DNA of 64,000 nt from Caenorhabditis remanei (lineage: Eukaryota; Nematoda; Chromadorea; Rhabditida; Rhabditidae): NCBI RefSeq assembly GCF_010183535.1, contig NC_071332.1:17608001-17672000 (forward strand). The letters are read 5' to 3'. How positions within the stretch are numbered: the first letter of the stretch is position 1; every line of letters begins with the position of its first letter. Positions 12,347 to 23,035 of the stretch are shown here, one piece after another. The notes below the pieces were generated by a model that saw only the letters and a list, made by a program, of their open reading frames with translations, was not told the origin of the DNA and searched no databases. The translations under genes and the position numbers were made by a program.

Positions 12347-15300
12347 TCAAAACGGAACGCGTCGGAAAACAGTGTTCGTCTTGTCCTTTATATCCATGAT
12401 GTACTTATTCTTAAGCAATCGAAATGTCACCAGAAGACACAACACAACGAGGAAGACGTTCAAAGTGCACATGATCCACGTCCACATTTTGTAAGAGTGC
12501 AGGATGTGATGGAGTTTTTCAACTTCTGGAAATAAATTATTTGAATGCTGAAGACGTGGGGATTCTGAATCTGTTTTTAGATTTTTAGTAGGTCAAAAGT
12601 TGACAGAGATATGACACGTTGAAAATGAATCAAAAAAAATTTCAAAAAACTTTTTTTTCAAGTTTTTTCAAAGTTTTTCAAAACCAAACTTTGTAATATT
12701 ATACACCATTAAAAAACTGAAAACATAAGTATTCTGAATATTTTTTCAAATTTCTTGTAGATCAAATTTCAACCGCAATACAGCGGTTTTAGTGTTATGG
12801 TGCATCTGCGCAAAATTGAAACCCTTGTATCTCAGCCAGTTTTTGACATTCAAGAAATTTGAAAATAGATTCGGAATCCTTATAATTTCAGCTTTTATAT
12901 CATGCCACGTTTATTTACAAACTTCATTTTTGAATTTTTGAAAATGCTTCTATAGAAAAGCACTCTCGATTATTAGTTTTAAAAAAGTCCTGTGTGTATG
13001 TCTGTGTGTTTGTCAGTCCAGATGTCCTGACTAAATTTGTTTTCAAAAAGTTTTAAATTCTAATATTCAAGTTATAGTTTTTTTTTTCAAAATTTAAAAA
13101 TTCTGAAAAAAAAACTAAAATTTACTAATTTTCTCAAAAAAAATTATAATCTTTTCATATTTATATTTTTGTTGTCCTGTTGGTCTGTATGTTTGGATGT
13201 CCATTATTTATTTATTTTTTATCACCGCAAATTATTTGTCATTGGGCAGTGACAGTATACCTGGCTCTCCAAAAAAATGTTTTTTTTTCCAATTTTTCAG
13301 TTTCAGCGTTATGCTACGGCATCCATAACACTTCAGACTTTCTTAACTTTATAATGATTTTGTAGATCAAACCCAGATTTACATTTTTCTAGTTGACAAC
13401 TTTTTTGTAAGAGCACTCCCTGAAAAGTTGTAGCCCGGCGAAACTTTTCAGCATTTTTTTGTGTGTCCTCACTTCGACGCGCTGTATCTCCCTAAGGAGT
13501 GTCCGTACAAAAAAGTAGTCAACTACAAAAATGAAGCTCGAGGTTTGATCTTCAACTTTAACATACCGTAATCCCTATTCACCACCACAGGCTCCGCCTC
13601 CACTTCGACTCGACTCGAGTTCTCACTCCAACTATTATTCATCGTCATTCCATTTCTCCGTCTCGTTCCCGGCACCTCCACTGTCAAATTCTCGCGTTTC
13701 ACTTTCATTAACTCATGAATTCGAAGCAATCTCTGCTCGATCGTCATCTCCTCGGGCAGCTGTCTCCTGTGTTGTTTCCTCTTTTTGCATTTCGGCGGCT
13801 GAAAAAGAAAAATGAGGCGAGTAGAAGGTGTCACACCACCTCATTTCGTATTCAGAGGAGATGGCGTGAAATGAAAAATGGGTGAGAAAAGACGAAGAAT
13901 GGGGGTTTTTTCGTTTGTTGAAAAGAAAACCCAAAACGAAACGACACTCACCACACTATTTCGACATGAGGGATCGACGGCCGAGCACACGGAAATCATG
14001 CATTTGAAATGCACGTGGTTTGAGTTGGCAAATCTGGAAAATTTGGAAGGGGATTGAGGGATCAGGAAAGCGGAAGTTGATAGTGAGCTCGCAGCGTAAA
14101 ACTCGCAACGGCAAAATCGGATTCCGCTAGTGAACTCGCTCCGCTAATCCCGCAGCGTTTAATTTGTCAAGTGAACTCAGAAGCCTGAAATCGCAAGTAA
14201 ATGTGATAGAATACCCGCTAGTGAGCTCGCTACAAGACAATTGTCAGACGATAATAAGCTCGCAGCGCTAACCTCGCAACGTAACAGAGAGCTCGTAACA
14301 TTGTAGTGATGTGGCTAAGTAAAACTAGCAGCGCTGACTACGCAGGTTGCCAGTGAGTCCCGCTCGCAGCGTTAAAATTGTCAAGTGAACTCAGAAGTCA
14401 GAACTCGTGAGCTAGTGAGAAAACTAGTGAGCTCGCACCGTGATAATGAGCTCACAACGCAAAACTCGCAAGCATCTAGCAAGCTCGCAGCGCTGAAATT
14501 GTATCACGCTCGTGAACTCGTAGTGCTGATTACGCAGCTTGTCCCGCTCGCAGCGATAAACTCACAACGTAAAACTCGAAAACATCTAATAAGTGTGCAG
14601 TGTGCCTAGTGAGCTTAAAATTTGGTAATGAGCTCGTATATCTCGATCAAAACATCAAAATTTTGAACATCTACATTCTCAAGCAGCCCGTGAGCTCGCA
14701 GCGCAAAGCACGGAGATCGGTAGTGAGCTCGCAGCGTAATCTTGCAAAACTCACCTAAACGCCTTGCTCGGCGTATATATCACTCCATTCTCAATATCAT
14801 ATTCGGGTGTGGGAATAATCTCCTCATCCAACGAGCACCCATCATCATCAATTATCGAATAAGTCCTGTTCTTTTCATCGTGAACCACACACGAGTACAC
14901 TTTGAAGATATACCCCGGCGCGTCCTCCCTATTCTGATAGTGAGGCGCCGCGCATTTCCACCTATGGTAGATCTGAAAATGGGTTACTGTAGGTGAGGTG
15001 ACAAGGGTTACTGTACCACTTCTCCAACATGAGCGGAGGCTGTCCGTGGACCGCCTACTCTGTCATGATGCAGAGAGTATTTGCATTTCGGTCCGACTTT
15101 GGTTTGAACGGTGGATGATGTCAGTGTAGTGGTTTTTGGGCTGCTGGAATAATATATATATATTTTTTTGCAGAAAACTGAATAATTGTCACGCAAACAT
15201 ATATCCCATTGCGTGTCTATTGATACATTTCGAAAAAAACCAAAAAAAAAGAAAAATAAATAATTGCAGACTACTCACATTATATCATATGCCGCCTTCA

Positions 15301-16551
15301 CCTCCATCGTTTTCAAGTTCAACGAGCAAGTGACGTCATAGATTTTGTCGAATTCGGTGGGTTCTGAGGGGTTGTGCGAGACGATGAGTCGGATGGAGTA
15401 GGTGACCGAGGAGGACGGCACGCCCTGGAATCAGAAGTTTTGAAAAGAAAAAGCCTTCAAAAGGTCGTAACTCTCTAGGGACGGCTTGTACAAAAAAGTG
15501 GTCAACTACAAAAATGGAGATCTAGGATTGATCTACAAAATCATTATGAATTTGAGAAACTTAAAATGATAGGGATGCCGTAGTCCAGCGTCGAAACTGA
15601 AAATTGGAAAAAAATTGTTAATAAATTTTTATTTGGAGGAGCCAAAAACAACGGACATCCGGACATACAGACAGACAGACAGACAAACTGAACAATCATT
15701 TTCGTCGTTCTGAAGCAGGGCTTCCTGTTATTCAAAATTTCTGAGTTGCGAATTTTTTTTTGGAAAAATTTTTCAAAGTTTTCCAGAAATGAGTTAGAAT
15801 TTGTTATATATCATTAGAAAGCTGAAATTCTGAGCTTTCAAAATCTGTATTCAAATTTTTGTAGGTCAAATTTTGACCGAGATGCAAAGGGGGGCTCAAT
15901 ATGGTGCATTGGTTATGGACTAGAATTGATGTATCTCGGTCGGATTTTGACTTACAAAAATTCTAAAAACAGATTTAAAACTACCGTAATCTGAGCTTCC
16001 AGATGATACAAAAAAGTCAACCAACCTTATAAACCCTCCTGACGCCACACGGTCCATCAATTCTCGTCACGAATTGTGGCTCCAATTCCAGTGAGAACCT
16101 CCGTAAGCAAGCGGGATGATTCGAGTGATCCGCTGCGAACATCCGAATGTCCGCGAAATTTTCATTCAGCGATAACCCGATTTGATCGGAGTCGCAGATT
16201 ACGGTAGGTGTGAAGTTACCGGATGCTGAAACAGAAATAATATATTAGCACGGTACACTTCTTATAACCTCGCTCTACCGAAACTGAAGAAAATTGTGTA
16301 CGAAATTGAGAGAAGGGCATTTCGGTGGAGCGAAGTTGTAAGAACTGTGGCGAGCAAATAAAGAAATTTTTAAGGAAATTTCCGGCTACCCTACCTCTGA
16401 TCTCAAAACTCTCCTTAATCCTCTGCGGGGACCTTCTCAACTCATAAAATTTTGCTCCGTTCAAAGAGTTTTGTGTCATGTGAACAATTCCAGCAGAAGT
16501 GGCGAGTTTATTGAAAATGAATAGGCAGAAAGCGATGGTTTCGATATACAT
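12347..16551 (-). CDS. ZP-domain (cuticlin-like) transmembrane protein
   Basis: Eight minus-strand exons (16551-16395, 16225-16026, 15424-15279, 15143-15017, 14972-14755, 14033-13952, 13798-13567, 12525-12347) splice in phase to 446 codons. A signal peptide (about residues 1-20) precedes a ZP-N-like part (from VICDSDQIGLSL, with paired Cys) and a ZP-C part (VGPKCKYSL, EVIYHRWKCAAP, FKCMISVC..DPSC). A basic cluster, KCKKRKQHRR, sits where ZP proteins are cleaved by furin-like proteases. A C-terminal membrane helix (about 402-422, MCTLNVFLVVLCLLVTF) and a short cytoplasmic tail follow. ZP proteins polymerise into apical extracellular matrix or cuticle. Intron 5 (14034-14754) is filled with GAGCTCGCAGCG repeats. 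No disruption was found. The exact paralogue is unknown. Confidence 0.9.
14080..14745. repeat. GAGCTCGCAGCG dispersed short-repeat array (intronic)
   Basis: Dozens of loosely spaced GTGAGCTCGCAGCG or AACTCGCAGCGT motifs fill intron 5 of the ZP gene. Similar arrays occur at about 39720-40175 and 44150-44375 (reverse orientation, GCTGCGAGTTTTA), with a short one at 49080-49150. Units are irregular in length, so this is neither a simple tandem satellite nor a CRISPR-like array. Confidence 0.75.
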
Positions 16552-19354
16552 TATGACGGTGTCTGGAAGCTGAGTGTTGCAAAATATGAAAATTGTGAAA
16601 AAAGTGTGAAGTGACGACTACGGCATTTTCAAGTGGGCGGAAGAAAATGAAACGGTCACTTGAAAAAGTGATTGTGGATAGATTAAGAGACTGACGGAAT
16701 GGAAAAGAATAATAATTGGATGGGATCAATAAAAAAGGACAAAAAGATGAGGATTGGTCACTGATCAGAGGGGATGCAGGCGGAAGTGTCTGGCAGAAAC
16801 TTTTTTTTTTGCAATTTTGTGACGAATCAAAAGGGAAAATGTGTGAATCTAATTAGAAGAGGACTGAAAAAACTTAGAAAAAGGACGGGGAAGAATTTCC
16901 CGTGGCCTAGAAACACAACAACAAAAAGTTAGGCCACATCAGTGACCATTTTAAAATTTTGACCATTTTCCGGTGGGATATTTGCGGAATTTTTAAGGAA
17001 CTATTATAGATTATCATCAACGGCTCGAAATCAGCTGAAATCGGTTTTTCTGAAATTGTTGGAATTCGGTCAAAGATGTGACTGAAATTGCTCAAAATTG
17101 ACTAGAAATTACCTTATTTTGCAGAACATCTTTAAACACCTGAAAACAATCCGAAATTAAGTTTTTAATTCGCTGAAATCGGTCGAGATTAGGCTAAAAT
17201 CGGTTAAAAATAGTCTAGCATGGCTGAAAATTGGTTGAAATAGCCCTACCCTAATTGGCTGAAAATTTGCGGGATTTGACTAGAATTGGTCAGAATTGAC
17301 CCAGAAATAATAAAGAAAATGGCCAACTTTGAGAGTGTGCCATAGTAATTCTGAATGTCACACCATGAACATTTTTAATGAATCTTATAGATTGAACGTA
17401 GAGCTCTTTTTTTGTAGTTGACAACTTTTTTGTATGAGCACTCCCTAGAGAGTTATGGTCATTTTAAGACGACAGCTCAAAAATCGCACTAATTTGCACT
17501 GAAATTGGTCGATTTGAGGAAAAAATTACTTTGTCGATATGTAACTTGCTAGGGAGTGTCCGTACGAACAAGTTGTCAACTATAAAAATGAAGTTCTACC
17601 CTTGATCTGTATGATCCATTAAAAGTTGTCTTGGTGTGACAATCAGAATTACTATGACACACTCTCAAAGTTGGTCATTTTCCACTGAAAACAGCCAAAG
17701 TTGATACCTTTTTGTCCGGTACTGTAGTTCAACAAACTAATAACCGTAAACCAAAAAGTGTCAACGTCCGAAAATCCAAGGAATGAAAGCAAAACGTCTC
17801 CTCAACAAACACTGTGTGTGTTGTAGTACAAAGTAATAGAATTCCTCAATTTCATCCCGAAAGAAGACCAGTAATAGTGCTAACCCAGTTCACACACAAA
17901 CATAGATTTGTAACGGAATGAAGAAAAAGGAACATAGAGGGGAAAAAAGGAAAAAAGTAGAAGAAAATGAATGAAAGTAGCGGAACAGAGGGCGGGGGGG
18001 ATGGAAATGAACTATGTAATTAGTTGAGGGAAGGTGACCTCTTTGCATAAAATGTCTGAGTGGAATTTAGGATATTACGAGATGACAGAGAGAAGTAACA
18101 TGAAGGGGGAAATTGGAATTGAGGAGAGTCTGTCGGCGTGTCTTGGAGTCCAGATGTCTATGCGAAGGGCCGCCCCAAAATTCCGTCTTCGAAAAGTATC
18201 AACTTTTTTTCCAATTGTTTCAATTCTAATCATAGTCGAGAATTTTGAATTTTCGCAAAAATGGTTCCGCGACATTTCTCAACTCACGTATGTTTCGCAA
18301 CTACGACACTTCGCGATTGCGACATTTCGCCACTAGCCATTTCGCAACTGCGACGTTTCGCACCTACAACATTTCGCAACCACGACGTTTCGCAACTACA
18401 CCGCATTTAGCCGAAAACATCTACACAATTTTTCAAAAAATTCAAAAAAATTTGAAAATTTGAAGTTTTGGCGCGAACTTTTGAATTTCGAATTGTCGAT
18501 TTTAGTCTGTCTGAATAAAGTCCTTCTGTTCAAATGTCTATTTATCAGAATTTTTTGATATCTGTTTGTGATGTCTTATAATTAGCTTTAGAGTGGCTCA
18601 ATTTTTGAAATTTCATGTGTAAATGTCTGGATGCATGTCTGTTGGAATGCATATATTTCCAGTTTCCAGATTAAATTCTCTATTTTTTGAGCCAAAAACG
18701 TTTGGACAGAAAAAAAAGAAGTTTGAACAGAAAATGACTTTTTGATACAGATAAACCAATATCGGAAAAGCAATAAACAATATTTCGGTCGAAGTATTGC
18801 ACGAAATAGCTGAAAATAAAAATTTTCTGAAAATCGGTTTATCTGTATCAAAAAGTTATTTTCTGACCAATATTCTTGTTTTTTGACTCATGAGATAGAG
18901 AATTTAATTTTCTACAATTCTGATGGATCTGAAAACCTGAAAATACTGCATTTTTTGTGCAAAAAGTAAACAAATTGAATTAAACATTAAAAACATCGGC
19001 TTCACATTTCTTGTAGTTCTTTTTCGCAGTGTGAGGGACCGTGGAATAGAAAATTGAACAAAAATATAATACAATTAGATTTAAAAAAACAACTTCAAAG
19101 TTCACAAACGTTTCCACAAGTATCCCAGACACAACGTCTTCTCATATATATTTTTTTCATCTCCAGAATTTCGGGAAGAGAACAAACAATTCTCACACGA
19201 CGAACACATAGCAATTATGTATGTAGAATAGACATTCACTGGTTTAGTTTTCACATTTATAAATAAGAAAAAAAAGTGTCAAATGTAGTTCAAGTGGTTT
19301 TTTTTACTGTTGGGGAGGGAAATTGGAATAGTTTTATTTTAGTTAGTAATGGAT
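16552..19354. other. spacer upstream of the ZP gene
   Basis: No gene is recognised. It holds GGCCTAGAA motifs (about 16901-16935), the palindromic MITE at 17315-17683 and CGACATTTCGCAACTACG-type simple repeats (18265-18400). An inverted pair (GACTTTTTGATACAGATAAACC and complement) lies at about 18735-18865. TTTATT at about 19333-19338 is a minus-strand AATAAA for the cathepsin gene that ends at 19355. Confidence 0.4.
17315..17683. mobile_element. palindromic MITE, about 370 bases
   Basis: The arms are near-perfect inverted copies of about 140 bases. The left arm reads AAAATGGCCAACTTTGAGAG, TGCCATAGTAATTCTGA, TAGTTGACAACTTTTTTGTA and CACTCCCTAG. The right arm gives the complements and ends CTCTCAAAGTTGGTCATTTT. 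The inner part contains the ACTCCCTAG...TACAAAAAAGTTGTCAACTA segment shared with the repeats at about 13400 and 15480. No ORF. A target duplication could not be fixed. Confidence 0.7.
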
Positions 19355-19752
19355 TCATGACAATTTGGGCATTCCCGAGATGCAATTCGCTTCGAGACCA
19401 CACTCGTTGACTCCACGGAGGACACGGAAGGTGCCTGGAACTTATGGAAACAGAAGTATGGTACCGGTATGGTATTATGGTATTCACCATTCTCTCCCCA
19501 CTCCTTGCCCCATGAGTTAGCCAGCAACCAATACGGAACACCTTCAAACATTCCCCATCCAAGTATCCTCACTGATAAGTGTCCCTGCTTATTTCCAGCC
19601 AAATGAACATAAATTCCAGTGGTGTACTGTAAAAAGTCGTCGTAAATTTCCATAGTAGCCTCGACGGGTCCGTTCAACATCACATCACTCTGAATCTCGA
19701 TTTGACGATTGGGAAGTTGATCTACCGACACGCCTGCAATTTAAACTAGGTT

Positions 19753-20026
19753 ACAGTATCCCAAATGTAATTACCCTCACCGTAATGCCGATCCTTATCC
19801 AGATCTACCGGGTACCCCGGTTTACACTTTTTCTCACAAGTTGGGGTAGGCAGGGTTGTGTTGGTGCATGGTGGGTAGGTCACGTTTCCGATAGTCTTCC
19901 CGCATGGAGCAATGGAATACGGTTTGCATCCGAATTGAGATTCATAGGATCCACCGGTTGGCAGGCCGTGTTTCTGCCAGTATTGCCAAGCTTTGAACGG
20001 GTTTCCACCGGCGCATCTGGAATGTC
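19753..20026. repeat. 274-bp exact duplication containing cathepsin exon 4 (copy 1)
   Basis: This segment runs from ACAGTATCCC to GGAATGTC and appears identical to 21683-21956. It holds the complete exon 4 of the cathepsin-like gene with its splice acceptor (CATTCCAG) and donor (GTGAGG) on the minus strand. Only two bases (GG) separate it from the transposon remnant at 20029. Confidence 0.9.
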
Positions 20027-20028
20027 GG

Positions 20029-21682
20029 CTCTGTTTTAGAATCGGGTGCCGGCCATCAAAAATCGGGTGCCCAAAAAAATCGGGGGCCGGTCAAAAAAAT
20101 CGGGTGCCCAAAAAATCGGGTGCCCAAAAATCGGGTGCCCAAAATATCGGGTGCCTAAAAATCGGGTGCCCAAAACATCGGGTGCCTAAAAATCGGGTGC
20201 CCAACGTTTTTATCAAAGGTACTCTACTTTTTTGTTTTTTTTTTGGTATTTTTTGTGTGTTTTTCATCGTTAATGTTTTTATATTGGAAATTATCATTGT
20301 AATTATTCATCTTTGCATTTATTGTCCTGTAGTGAAATGCGTTGATAAGATTGCATTCTCGAGAAAACCTTTGTTATGCCCAGAAGCTTTGGTTTTCTCC
20401 AACATGTTGTAGATGAAGCGTCGTCTTATCACTAAAACTGAAAGACAGAAGGAGAAAATTGCAGGCAAATAGGGAGAGTCAGACATTTTATGGCGAACGG
20501 TGTATCGTCATCGCACTGTGAACCACAAGTATAATTTTGTAGACCCGAACGATCCCACAGTGCACTCACAATCGATCGAAGCTACATGGAACGCGCTTAA
20601 ATCGGAACTGAAAAAAGATAAGGAACACCTGAGCAGCGTCTTGAAGGGCACATGTACAACTACATGTGAAGAAGATTTTTTGGAAAAAGAAAACTTCTAG
20701 TAGTGGTCAAACTGGCCGTAGTGGTCGAGGCGGACGTGGTAGAGATGTCGCGGATGTCGGGCAAGCCAGACGAGGCTGACGAGGAGGGCGTAAGAAATCC
20801 GCTGAAACTTCAGATCGCCCAAACAGCCATTTGGAGGACAACGGAGTTTCGGGACAACTTGGAGAACAAGCAAAGCAGGACATCGATGTTCGCGGTCGTG
20901 GTGCTCGAGGGGGTGGACGCGGACGAGGTGCACAAAACAAGGCTCGTCTGGGCAGTCACACTAGAGTACACGCCACTGGCCAGGGATTGCAAGGAGAGGC
21001 TAACCGTGAGAGCAAGAAGAGACGTGGTGGTCGATCAAGAAGCGGCGAAAAGAGACGTAAAAGTGGTTAGCCGAAAGGAAAGAATTCACAAGGAGAGAGA
21101 AAAAAACTAAATCATTTTTAACGTGTTTACTTCTCTTTTCGTTCTCCAGCAATAAACCATTATCAGTTCGAATAGGTGGTAAAAGCCATAAAATGTCCGA
21201 CTCTCCCTATATGCCTGCAATTTTCTCCTTCTGTCTTTCAGCTTTAGTGATAAGACGACGCTTCATCTACAACATGTTGGAGAAAACCAAAGCTTCTGGG
21301 CATAACAAAGGTTTTCTCGAGAATGCAATCTTATCAACGCATTTCACTACAGGACAATAAATACAAAGATGAATAATTACAATGATAATTTCCAATATAA
21401 AAACATTAACGATGAAAAACACACAAAAAATACCAAAAAAAAAACAAAAAAGTAGAGTACCTTTGATAAAAACGTTGGGCACCCGATTTTTAGGCACCCG
21501 ATTTTTTGGGCACCCGATTTTTAGGCACCCGATATTTTGGGCACCCGATTTTTGGGCACCCGATTTTTTGGGCACCCGATTTTTGGGCACCCGATTTTTT
21601 GGGCACCCGATTTTTTTGACCGGCCCCCGGTTTTTTTTGGGCACCCGATTTTTGATGGCCGGCACCCGATTCTAAAACAGAG
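20029..21682. mobile_element. Merlin-type DNA transposon remnant with long, internally repeated TIRs
   Basis: The inverted arms are about 466 bases (20029-20494) and 498 bases (21185-21682), both starting CTCTGTTTTAGAATCGGGTG. The outer part of each arm is a tandem array of TCGGGTGCCCAAAAA units, with one to three more units on the right. The interior (20495-21184) encodes a Merlin/IS1016-type transposase C-terminus on the plus strand. The element lies between two 274-bp copies of host exon, with no short target duplication. Internal frames are broken, so it cannot be autonomous. Confidence 0.8.
20500..20700 (+). pseudogene. Merlin/IS1016-like (ISXO2-type) transposase fragment
   Basis: The 66-codon frame holds HRTVNHKYNFVDP and VHSQSIEATWNALKSELKK. 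These match the VNHSxxFVDPxTGxHTQxIExxW signature that ends Merlin and bacterial IS1016-type DDE transposases; the Glu of SIEATW corresponds to the last acidic catalytic residue. Further Gly/Arg- and Lys/Arg-rich coding-like sequence continues to about 21068 (GRSGRGGRGRD, KKRRGGRSRSGEKRRK), but only after at least two frame changes. The N-terminal two thirds of the transposase is absent. The frame is decayed. Confidence 0.8.
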
Positions 21683-21956
21683 ACAGTATCCCAAATGTAA
21701 TTACCCTCACCGTAATGCCGATCCTTATCCAGATCTACCGGGTACCCCGGTTTACACTTTTTCTCACAAGTTGGGGTAGGCAGGGTTGTGTTGGTGCATG
21801 GTGGGTAGGTCACGTTTCCGATAGTCTTCCCGCATGGAGCAATGGAATACGGTTTGCATCCGAATTGAGATTCATAGGATCCACCGGTTGGCAGGCCGTG
21901 TTTCTGCCAGTATTGCCAAGCTTTGAACGGGTTTCCACCGGCGCATCTGGAATGTC
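21683..21956. repeat. 274-bp exact duplication containing cathepsin exon 4 (copy 2)
   Basis: Second copy of the 19753-20026 segment. It abuts the transposon end on one side and the (TAGGGTC)23 array on the other with no spacer bases. Since the array lies in the expected position of intron 3, this copy is probably the one in the ancestral setting, and copy 1 the derived duplicate, or both were made by one repair event. Confidence 0.9.
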
Positions 21957-22117
21957 TAGGGTCTAGGGTCTAGGGTCTAGGGTCTAGGGTCTAGGGTCTA
22001 GGGTCTAGGGTCTAGGGTCTAGGGTCTAGGGTCTAGGGTCTAGGGTCTAGGGTCTAGGGTCTAGGGTCTAGGGTCTAGGGTCTAGGGTCTAGGGTCTAGG
22101 GTCTAGGGTCTAGGGTC
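21957..22117. repeat. (TAGGGTC)23 tandem array
   Basis: 161 bases form exactly 23 perfect 7-base units. The array lies in intron 3 of the cathepsin-like gene and directly touches the 274-bp duplication. The unit resembles a telomere-type repeat but is not the nematode TTAGGC. The same unit occurs in short tracts at 9652 and 10031. Confidence 0.95.
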
Positions 22118-22797
22118 ACTGATAAAACAACAATTTTTGTTTTTGATGGCCTTGAAACAATTCTAGGCCACTCCACTCTCACTCACCCCTCTCCACACGA
22201 TAACACTCCTGTGCAGCAGCTCAATAATTCTTGAGCAGAGAGGATTGTATCTATCATCCCGCCAGAATTAATGCATAACCGATCGGACATTGATTCGGCG
22301 GCAGCAAACGCCCAACTGGATTCTGAATGAATTTTGAAGAAAAATTTCTGCTTTTTCATGACTTACTGCACTCTGAAATGTCATTGATCAATGGAATTGA
22401 GGAACATTCTGGCCACCTCTCTCTCGCGTCGTGAGAGGTCTGAATTTTCTGGTGAAAAACTTGGTCCCAAGTCGTTGAACCCAATAATTTCAGGGTCTGT
22501 CACCAGAGTGCTCAGCATAGAGCTCCTAGAGACTTTGGGAATCCCGGCGGTCCAGAAAGAGTTCTTGGGAATTAATTCTGAAAATAATAGTAAACTGAGG
22601 AATGAAACCAAGTACTGAAAAACTCTTACCATTATTGCATGTTGTAAAAAAGACCAAAGAAATCAATAATTTCCGCATTTTTAGAGAAATGAGCGGTGGT
22701 GGTTTGTTGGTTTCTTATCAGAGTACTTTTGAAAATTTGCATCATTAGACGAGCAATGAGGTTGGAAGGTTGAGAGACAAAATGTAAAATTGAGCTT

Positions 22798-23035
22798 GAT
22801 ACGGAACACCTTCAAACATTCCCCATCCAAGTATTCTCACTGACAAATGACCCTGCTTATTTCCAGCCAAATGAACATAAATTCCAGTGGTGTACTGTAA
22901 AAAGTCGTCGAAAACTTCCATAGTAGCCTTGACAGGTCCTGGATCTCGATTTGACAGGTTGATCTACCGTGACACCTGTAGCCTATGCTATGCTCCAAAC
23001 GCACTTAGCTATAGCTACCGTAATGCCGATCCTTA
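22798..23035 (-). pseudogene. truncated duplicate of cathepsin-like exon 5
   Basis: This closely matches 19528-19740, the exon 5 region of the neighbouring gene (GWGMFEGVPY and YTTGIYVHLAGNKQGH in translation). It has an internal deletion in the GPVEATMEIY / Q-I-E-I region and ends with a stray piece of the exon 4 3' end (CCGTAATGCCGATCCTTA). It lies upstream of the gene's own start and cannot be expressed as part of it. It is a third sign of recent segmental copying at this locus. Confidence 0.8.

Larger units (their letters stand above)
19355..22678 (-). pseudogene. cathepsin B-like (C1A) gene with Cys-to-Ser active site and a frameshift
   Basis: Exons are 22678-22630, 22577-22367, 22322-22187, 21946-21711 (or its identical copy 20016-19781), 19733-19488 and 19434-19355. 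They encode a signal peptide (MRKLLISLVFF), a propeptide with FWTAG, a mature domain start HDARERW, then ECKSSWAFAAAE, CAGGNPFKAW, GHLSVRILGWG and LLANSWGKEWGENG. In active enzymes the first motif is CGSCWAF; here the catalytic Cys is Ser, while the His and Asn are kept. With one copy of exon 4 the exons total 958 bases. A single extra T in the run at 22455-22459 (minus strand) shifts frame; without it the length is 957 bases (318 residues). It is therefore either a recent pseudogene or a pseudo-enzyme with a base-call error. TGATAA at 22715-22720 (minus) is a GATA site. Confidence 0.85.

Noticed and set aside
20040..20412. ORFs of repeated (I)GCPKNRVP units on both arms of the Merlin remnant
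   Set aside because: They are translation of the TCGGGTGCCCAAAAA tandem array in the inverted repeats, not protein repeats.
21957..22117. Chromosome end or telomere addition site
   Set aside because: The unit is TAGGGTC rather than nematode TTAGGC, and gene sequence continues on both sides within one gene.
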